NCBI RefSeq assembly: GCF_033115175.1
Contig: NC_084827.1
Span: 152,141,701-152,205,700, forward strand
DNA length: 64,000 bases
Reading direction: 5' to 3'
Source: Lepus europaeus
Taxonomy: Eukaryota > Chordata > Mammalia > Lagomorpha > Leporidae
This document shows positions 49,929 to 64,000 of this stretch, in pieces (the first letter of the stretch is position 1; each line of letters opens with the position of its first letter). A model generated the notes under the pieces. That model searched no databases. It was not told the origin of the DNA and worked only from the letters and a program-made list of their open reading frames with translations. Both the position numbers and the translations under genes were made by a program.

Positions 49929-50041
49929 AAATCATTGTCGAATAAAAGGTTACAAATCCATGTCTATTTTTTCTCCAAGAGTTTTGTAGTTTGAATTCTT
50001 ACATTTAGGTCTTTGATCCATTTTGAGTTTTTTTTCTTTTT

Positions 50042-50406
50042 TTTTTTAAAGATTCATTCTATTTATTTGAAAGACTTACAGAGAGAGAGATAGATAGAGA
50101 GAGACAGATATACACACACAGAGAGAGAGAGAGAAGAGAGAGAGAGGTCTTCCATCCACTGGGTCACTCCCCAGATGGCCACAACGGCTGGTGCTGAGCC
50201 CCTCAGAAGCCAGGAGCCAAGAGCTTCTTTTGGGTCTCCCACTTGGGTGCAGGGACCCAAGGGCTTAGGCCATCCTCTGCTGCTTTCCCAGTCACATTAG
50301 CAGGGAGCTGGATTGGAAGAGGATTAACCAGGACTTGAACTGACACCCATATGGGATGCCAGCACTGCAGGCCGGGGCTTTAACCTGCTGTGTCACAGCT
50401 CTGGCC
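50042..50406 (-). mobile_element. C-repeat SINE inside LINE-1
   Basis: Antisense with an ACACACAGAGAG run near 50110; LINE-1 continues on both sides. Confidence 0.9.
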
Positions 50407-51020
50407 CTGTGAGTTAATTTTTACATAGGTGTGTGGAGTCCAGATTCATTCTTTTGCATATACTCAGTATTCCCGGCACCATTTGTTGATAAAATTTATT
50501 CTTCTCCTATTGAATGGAAGTGGCATCCTTGTCCAAAATTAGTTGAACATGGACACCTTGGTTTACTTCCGAATCTTCAATTCTATTTCACTCATCTGTA
50601 TGTCTAACCTTACGCCGGTACCTCACTGTCTTGATTACCATTGCATTGTGGTAAGTTGTGAAACTAGGAAATGTGAATTCTTCTACTATTTGCTTTTTCT
50701 CAAGACTATTTTGGCTATTCTGTGTCTATATAGAGTTTAGAATCAGCTTAACAATTTCCACAAAAAGTCAACCAGGACTGAACATTATTTTAGTTTATAT
50801 AAATTTGGAAAAGAAACTAACACTCTAGGAGAGTAGCTCTGTCAGTGGGAAGAAATTCCAGAGATGAGCTGGATAGCAAATAGTAACACCTCACTCTGCA
50901 TAATGGAATCTTTGATAATTGAGTTGATAAAAATTCATATTCTAGCCCAAAATAAAGAAGACCATATTGTGATGTTGTATTTGAGAGGATAGTGTAGGTA
51001 TATCAATTTCTCATACTTAC

Positions 51021-51462
51021 TGTCGGAGGCCATCTGACAAACCACACGGAGACGCAGCACTCAGTCAATCCATCACCACGTTTATTGCCTCATCGCGTTC
51101 CAAGCCAAACTAGGGGCCCTGGCGATGAGGGACTGGAGGCCGTCTCCCTGGGGAAACTGTTCAGCCTCCAGCGGAGAGCACCAAGAAACACAAGGATATA
51201 TACCCCAGGCCCCATACAGATAACATTCATTGTGTGCAATCATGCATAGCACAGGAACAAAACAAGTTTACAAGGTAGCAAAGTTCAGGGTACAAGCTCT
51301 GCTGATAGAGCAAAGAACATCATACACCTTCATCAGAAGTCACATCCTGCCTGCAGGAATGTGTCTTGTGCCTTCAGAACAATAAGCACAGGAAACAGGA
51401 TTAGATAAGGGACAGCCTCAGTCTGCTGCATCTCATGTCGGGCCAGGGCACTAGCCCCGACA
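51021..51462 (-). mobile_element. solo LTR, class II (ERVK/IAP-like)
   Basis: A 442-base LTR bounded by TGTCGG and CCGACA, flanked by the 6-base duplication ACTTAC at 51015-51020 and 51463-51468. On the minus strand it has a TATA-like GTATATATCC near 51200 and AATAAA at 51081-51086. Six-base duplications are usual for class II retroviral elements. No internal region is present, so this is a fossil left by LTR recombination. The perfect ends and duplication suggest a fairly young age. Confidence 0.8.
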
Positions 51463-51776
51463 ACTTACATTGGTATAATAGCTTAAAAGTGATACAGTGT
51501 GTTCATAATCTTTTCCTCTCTTTTCATCATAATTGTCCTGGGAGTTTATTATCACGTTAGTTTTTATTGATCATTGGGCACAGAGAAGAGAAGAAATGAC
51601 TTGTTTAATGAAGTAAGCTTATAAATGGGTAACCAGCTCTCCTGGTTTCCCTGAAACTAAAGGCTAGGGTGGAAGACTTTTAGTGCTAACGCTGGGAGAG
51701 TCCCTGGAAGAGGGCGGCTGAGCTGGTCTCTCTACAAGTAAGTAGCAGAGGTAGCATAAGCGATCAGGCAGTCTAG

Positions 51777-52052
51777 GATGGGCTTTTGGCCGAGTGGTTA
51801 AGACAGCAGTTGAGATGCCTCTGTTCCACATTGGGAGTGCCTGGGCTTGCTTCTTGGTTCCAGTTCCCAACTCCGGCTCAAATAATTGGGTCTCTGCCAC
51901 TCAAGTGGGAGAGCTGGATTGAGTGAGTTCCCTCCTCCTGACTTCAGTCTCAGCCCAGCCCTTGCAGTTGTGGGCATTTGGAGAGTGGGCATATGGATGG
52001 GAGCTCTCCCTCTGTGTCTCTGCCTTTGAAACAAATCAATCTGAAGATTAAA
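51777..52052 (+). mobile_element. C-repeat-like SINE, old
   Basis: Diverged sense copy. TGGCCGAGTGGTTAAGACAG at its head keeps a clear tRNA-type A box. Confidence 0.65.
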
Positions 52053-52498
52053 CAGAAATCATGCTGTTTAACTTTTGTTGACACTTTTAACACCAAGCAG
52101 GCTAGATCTTTTCTACTTTGAAAATTCTCCTCTCTTCATCTGTCTTTTTTTGTCTGATCTGATCTTCAGCGACCCTAATCCCTTCAGCAATGCCCTGTCT
52201 TTGGTACCCCAGCCACAGGTAGGTTCTACATTCTCTCCCTTCTATGGGTTCTATTAGTTGTTTATTATGTTCTTCTCTCTCCTTCAGACTGTAGGTCATG
52301 GGAGGCAGAAACAGTCTGCCTCTTTTCTATGACAGCAGTGAATACTCTATAGATACAGTTGTCTGAGCAACAGAAATTGAAGGAAAATTCAAAACACCTT
52401 CAGGATCACGGGAGTTGGTTGGGGTCACCGCTTACTAAAATTCAACTATTATTAAAGATAAACAAGAGCCACTGAGTGCCAGGAACATGATTTGTGTG

Positions 52499-52504
52499 TT
52501 TATT
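52499..52504 (-). terminator. CRYGA polyadenylation signal
   Basis: AATAAA on the minus strand, 36 bases past the TAG stop. Confidence 0.82.
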
Positions 52505-52539
52505 GCATTTTCTATTGTGGATCACAAGAAAAGCACAGT

Positions 52540-54620
52540 CTAGTACAAGTCAATGACCCGTCTCAGAGAGCCGACTTTGGCATCCATGGCCCCCCAGTCG
52601 TGGTACCGCCTGTAGTCTCCCGGTCTGAGCAGGTACTGCCGCCCCCGGTAGTTGGGCATCTCGTAGAGGACCCAGCAGCCCTCCAGCACGTGGAGAGAGA
52701 AGATCTCATTGAGGCGGAAGCGGTCGTGGATGCAGGGGCAGTCCTCAGTGAGCTCGTGTACAAGACCCCGGTAGTCATCTCTCTCGTACAGCCTTAGCCT
52801 GTGAGAGCTGGTCTGTCGTGACAGCAAACACAAGAAGAATTAATGGTGTGCATCCCTGGGGTCAACAAAAGTGACCTCATTAACCTGCATCCACAGGAAG
52901 CTCGGCTTTCAGTGTCCTGTAAAATATGCTTCCTCCTTAATCCCACTCCTTACGTTGTTGTTCTAGCCAATCAGGAGGAGTGTTGAAATGAAGCTGCCCT
53001 GGTCAGTGATCTGGAAATCTAATTGAAGAAACAAACACTGAAATACAGAGAGTGGAAGCATTTCCTTCGTCAGCAACCGTCTCTCACAACCTAGTTAGTG
53101 AGGCTGCTGGAGGATTTTCACTCCTGTTTCCAGATTCCCTGTCATCGAGACCTATCAGGATTACCTCTAAGTCACTTTGGCACTTGTAATTTTCCATGGT
53201 TTGTATTTACTCTGAGTCTACACACCTTTTCAAATGATGTTTTGCTAAACCATTTGGACTTTTTGAGTTTTTTCTTATCCCAAAGAAATATGTTTTTGCA
53301 CATCTACAAATTGTTCTAGTCTAAATTTGATTTCAGGCCCGAACCTCCTGCTCAATTTGGTGCCATCAGAAAGCATAAACACACATTCTGCCTGATAAAA
53401 AAAGATGAAGCTGCACTTTGGTGAGGACTGTGATCTGTGCATCCTGATCAATGACCTGTCTCTGATATTCTTGTAAGAAACTGGCTGATATTGACTCTTG
53501 GGGAATACAAAACCACTTACATGCTGAGATGTGTTGTTCTAAGTTCCAACTTATTATGTCATAGAATGTTCTGGGAAAACCACCAATGCAGTCAGAATAT
53601 ATTAGACTTGCATTGTTAACCCGTAGCCTGTTAGATTTTTAATCATTAAGAAGGAATTACGTATAGGGCAGGCCTTTGGTGCAGTGGTTGAGATGCTGCT
53701 TGGGGAGGCCACCATCCTATATGAGAGCCTGGATTCGAGTCCTGGCTCCACTCCTGATTCCAGCTTCCTGCTCATACACACCCGGAAGGCAACTCATGAT
53801 TGCTCAAGTAGTTGGGTCCCTGCCAGCCACATGGGAGACCTGGATTGAGATCCCAGCTCCCAGGCATTTGGGGCATGAACCAGCAGATGAGTGCTTTATT
53901 TCTTTCTCTCTGTCTCTCTCTACCTGCCCTTTCTCTCAAATAAAATTAAATTAAACTACAATAAGAAAATTGTTATCCAGATAGATATTTTTCTCTACTA
54001 ACCAAGGTGATTTGAATTTAGAAATTAGGTATCACCTGGATGGTACCAAGTTTAATTTTAAAATTTATAGTGTGATTTCTTGTGTCCTAAAGCAATGTTT
54101 ATGTCTGCGAGTAAGAAAAATAGGGATGACCATTGATGTTTTTCTCCTTGGAGGCCTTCCTGTCCTCTCTCTACATAAGTTCTAGGCTGGAACAAACTGA
54201 CTTTTTTAAACAGAAATTAACGGCCATTGGCCACTGCTTTCACACTAGGCAGCTGGAAGCAAGACTCACGTAAGGAATTGCACGGCAGGAACGAATGGAG
54301 TCGCTGAAGCCCATCCACTGCTGGTAGTCAGGGTAGTCGCCAGGGCGCAGGAAGTACTGGTGGCCCTGGTAGTTGGGGCGCTCATAGAGCATCCAGCAGC
54401 CGCTGTCCACGCGGATGGAGTTGCAGCGGCTGAAGTAGGGCTGCAGGTTGGGGCAGTCGCTGCTGCACTCATAGCAGCGGCCCTGGAAGCCCCGGTCCTC
54501 GTAGAAAATGATCTGCAGTGGAAAACAAGGTGACAGCAGAAGTCAGCTGGGTGTTCTGTCCCCCAAGAGTAGACACTCCATAGCCGTGGGATGATGCCTC
54601 AATGGGCTTACCTTCCCCAT
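52540..54620 (-). CDS. CRYGA: gamma-crystallin A
   Basis: Lens structural gamma-crystallin of 174 residues and the first gene of the cluster in transcription order. Exon 1 is 54612-54620, exon 2 is 54270-54512 and exon 3 is 52540-52812 with a TAG stop; introns are 99 and 1457 bases with GT-AG ends. Exon 3 reads [34 protein letters not shown] and IDLY, close to human CRYGA. The last third of exon 2 is private to this gene: [18 protein letters not shown] and CRAIPY replace the RRGEY, GLSD and IPQ/IPH forms of the others. The first two thirds are identical in DNA to CRYGC, including Ile at residue 5. The position next to C2orf80 agrees with the human gene order. Confidence 0.94.
53664..53955 (+). 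mobile_element. C-repeat SINE, old, in CRYGA intron B
   Basis: GGCAGGCCTTTGGTGCAGTG to CTCTCAAATAAAATTAAATT; the only C-repeat inside a crystallin gene here. Confidence 0.78.
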
Positions 54621-54677
54621 GGCTGTTGATAGTGGGTGTTCAGCGTCCACTGTGATGGGGACGAGAGTGGCAGCCAG

Positions 54678-54724
54678 TATATATAGCAGGACGGCTGCTG
54701 CGTTGGCAAGAACAACACAAAAGG
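54678..54724 (-). promoter_or_regulatory. CRYGA core promoter
   Basis: TATATATA at 54678-54685, the GCTGCTGCGTTGGCA block shared with C, D and E/F, and the CCTTTTGTG box at 54716-54724 (minus strand). Confidence 0.8.
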
Positions 54725-54729
54725 GACCT

Positions 54730-56299
54730 GGGGGTGGTGTGTAAGGGGATTTCTGCGTTCTGTCTGTTTTTCATTTGGGATCATGGGGCAAGGGGCTGCC
54801 ATTCTTTCTGGCATTTTCGAGTTGTCCTCACTAGCTCCAGTGAAAGGTATTGAAGTCAGCAGAGCCATTATGACCTTGGAGACAAAGGGCGCACTTCTCA
54901 TCCTATGCAGCACTCTAGAAATACATTACATGCCCTGCATTGTGCAATGTTTGCCTATGGAAACTGCTGAGATGGAGCTCGGAGCTTTCATCTGAGGTAC
55001 ACGTGAGACTCATGCGAGTTCCAGGACTGGAAGTGTGAAGAAGCAACTCCAAATCTCAAACGAAAAGCCCTCTAATTGAAACACAGTTACATTTCTTCAG
55101 TATGATGTTGCTTTTATTTAAAAAAATCATATTTTTATATAGGAAAGAAAAGATTAGCACTATGTCTACACCAATATGTCAACCATGATAATCAATGAAT
55201 TGCAAGATTACGGACCCTAATTTTATGTTTTTATCTATTTTTGTTGCTTTTTATTTCCTTAATTTTATAATATATGTTGCCTTCCTGAGATGAATAGTAA
55301 AAGCATTGTAAAACTATGACATTGACTTAATGATGGAAAGCAGTTAATTTCGGAAATATGTATATTTCGTCTTGATATTAACATCTCTCTTTGAACTAAA
55401 AGTAAAGATATCTCCTGAGAGTCTGTGGAATACTCAAAAGAGTAGGAAAATATACAGGACCCTTTTGCTCCTCTCTCACCTCCACCCTTCTTCCCAGCTT
55501 GCTTTCTCTTTTTAAAATTAGCACCACGATTTCCTGTTTTCCCTCCCAAACGTGTCACTGGGGTGACTGCCTGAAGACCTTGTGTGTTGCTGCCATCCTA
55601 TTGATTCAGAAGCACTATTCAGATTTGCAGGAGCAGAGGATGACCCCAACCCCCAGGTCATCTTTGGATGTAGGAAGGTGAAATCAAGTGTCTTTGTGCT
55701 TCAGGCCCAGGCAGGAACTCTATAGAACCACAGCGAGCAGTACACTCACAATGCCGTTTGTGGAAATCCTTGGGCAGCACCCGAGGTTCGTGTACAGAGG
55801 GTTAAAGGAGAGGCAGCAATGGCCACAAGGGAAAATGTTCCTTATAACTAGCAGAGCTAAGACAAAAGGAAGCTGGGCAAAACCCCATGAAGTTAGTCAG
55901 CTGGCAGCACATGCAGGGATCCCAGGTCACAGACACCGTCTGCGCCTCCCTGCTTGTGCTGCGAGTCTACTGGGCTGTCTCAGTTACAGCCATAAGAAAC
56001 CAGTGTGCAAAAGGCTGCAAGGGTCTCCCCAGCCACACCTCACATGGGAATACACCACCCTTTTCAGCAGAAGCCAGTGAACTGCACACATGTTTTTGCA
56101 TGTATTAATGAAATTGTTCTGCAGGAAGAAAGGATACCAGAGCCTTGAGAAAGGTGTCATCTGGATTGACACTCATCTGGCTGAGTTGTTACTACCTACG
56201 TGGACAGGCTAAGACATGTGCCTACATTTTGGAAAGGTGCTGAAAAACTAGAATATTTTCTTCTTCTAGTAGTCGTGATATTATAGTGACAGAAAGCCT
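54730..56299. other. CRYGA upstream region
   Basis: Repeat-free interval between the CRYGA promoter and the C2orf80 3' end. No open frame with splice support. Lack of SINEs here contrasts with both sides. Confidence 0.5.

Positions 56300-64000
<7,701 letters not shown>

Larger units (their letters stand above)
46999..50790 (-). mobile_element. old LINE-1 3' region, split by eight SINEs
   Basis: Pieces at about 47000-47323, 47630-47787, 48799-48916, 49929-50041 and 50407-50790 join in order as the antisense of an old LINE-1 3' region (CTTTATTGAGATATAATTCC, TTGCTCATCCTGGGTATTTT, GGCTATTGTGAATAGTGCTG, CACCATTTGTTGATAAAATT). The gaps are filled by eight C-repeats. It is long dead and older than the SINEs within it. 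Confidence 0.8.

Noticed and set aside
51777-51800. tRNA-like sequence GGCCGAGTGGTTAAG
   Set aside because: It is the A-box of a tRNA-derived SINE; no cloverleaf can be completed downstream.

Overview
The window is mammalian and almost certainly from a rabbit or close lagomorph. About 49 copies of the lagomorph tRNA-derived C-repeat SINE and two rabbit-type LINE-1 3' tails are scattered through it. The genes are those of the gamma-crystallin cluster (human 2q33-q34 synteny), all read on the minus strand. All naming rests on recalled protein sequences; no database search was possible.

Five complete gamma-crystallin genes are present. In transcription order, from high to low coordinates, they are CRYGA (52540-54620), CRYGB (34315-35977), CRYGC (26378-27873), CRYGD (14925-16545) and a CRYGE/F-type gene (5061-7486). 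Each has the family's three-exon layout: a 9-base exon 1 coding Met-Gly-Lys, a 243-base exon 2 for the N-terminal double Greek-key domain, and a 273-276-base exon 3 for the C-terminal domain. Intron A is about 100 bases and intron B is 0.9-1.8 kb. All five have an open frame, GT-AG introns, a TATA box about 60 bases before the start codon, a shared CCTTTTGTG box upstream of it, and a polyadenylation signal just past the stop. They encode 174-175-residue lens structural proteins. A decayed exon-2 relic of the same family lies between CRYGB and CRYGA (about 42480-42640).

Upstream of CRYGA, the last three coding exons of C2orf80 are present (63892-63979, 62899-63014, and a terminal exon ending in a stop at 56759). 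The rest of that gene lies beyond the right edge. Between CRYGB and CRYGA four minus-strand blocks (40340-41457) can be linked by phase-consistent splice sites into the 3' end of a single-pass membrane protein that I do not recognise. This is the most interesting unassigned signal, and it is a hypothesis only.

The rest is intergenic DNA dominated by repeats: C-repeats of older and younger types, a 3-kb sense LINE-1 cut by SINEs (9190-12180), an antisense LINE-1 (46999-50790) broken by eight SINEs, MIR, L2 and hAT relics, two solo LTRs and a MaLR LTR. There is also a tailless 5S rRNA retropseudogene with 14-base target duplications. Exon 2 and the promoters show strong homogenisation between paralogues, while exon 3 has diverged, as expected from gene conversion.
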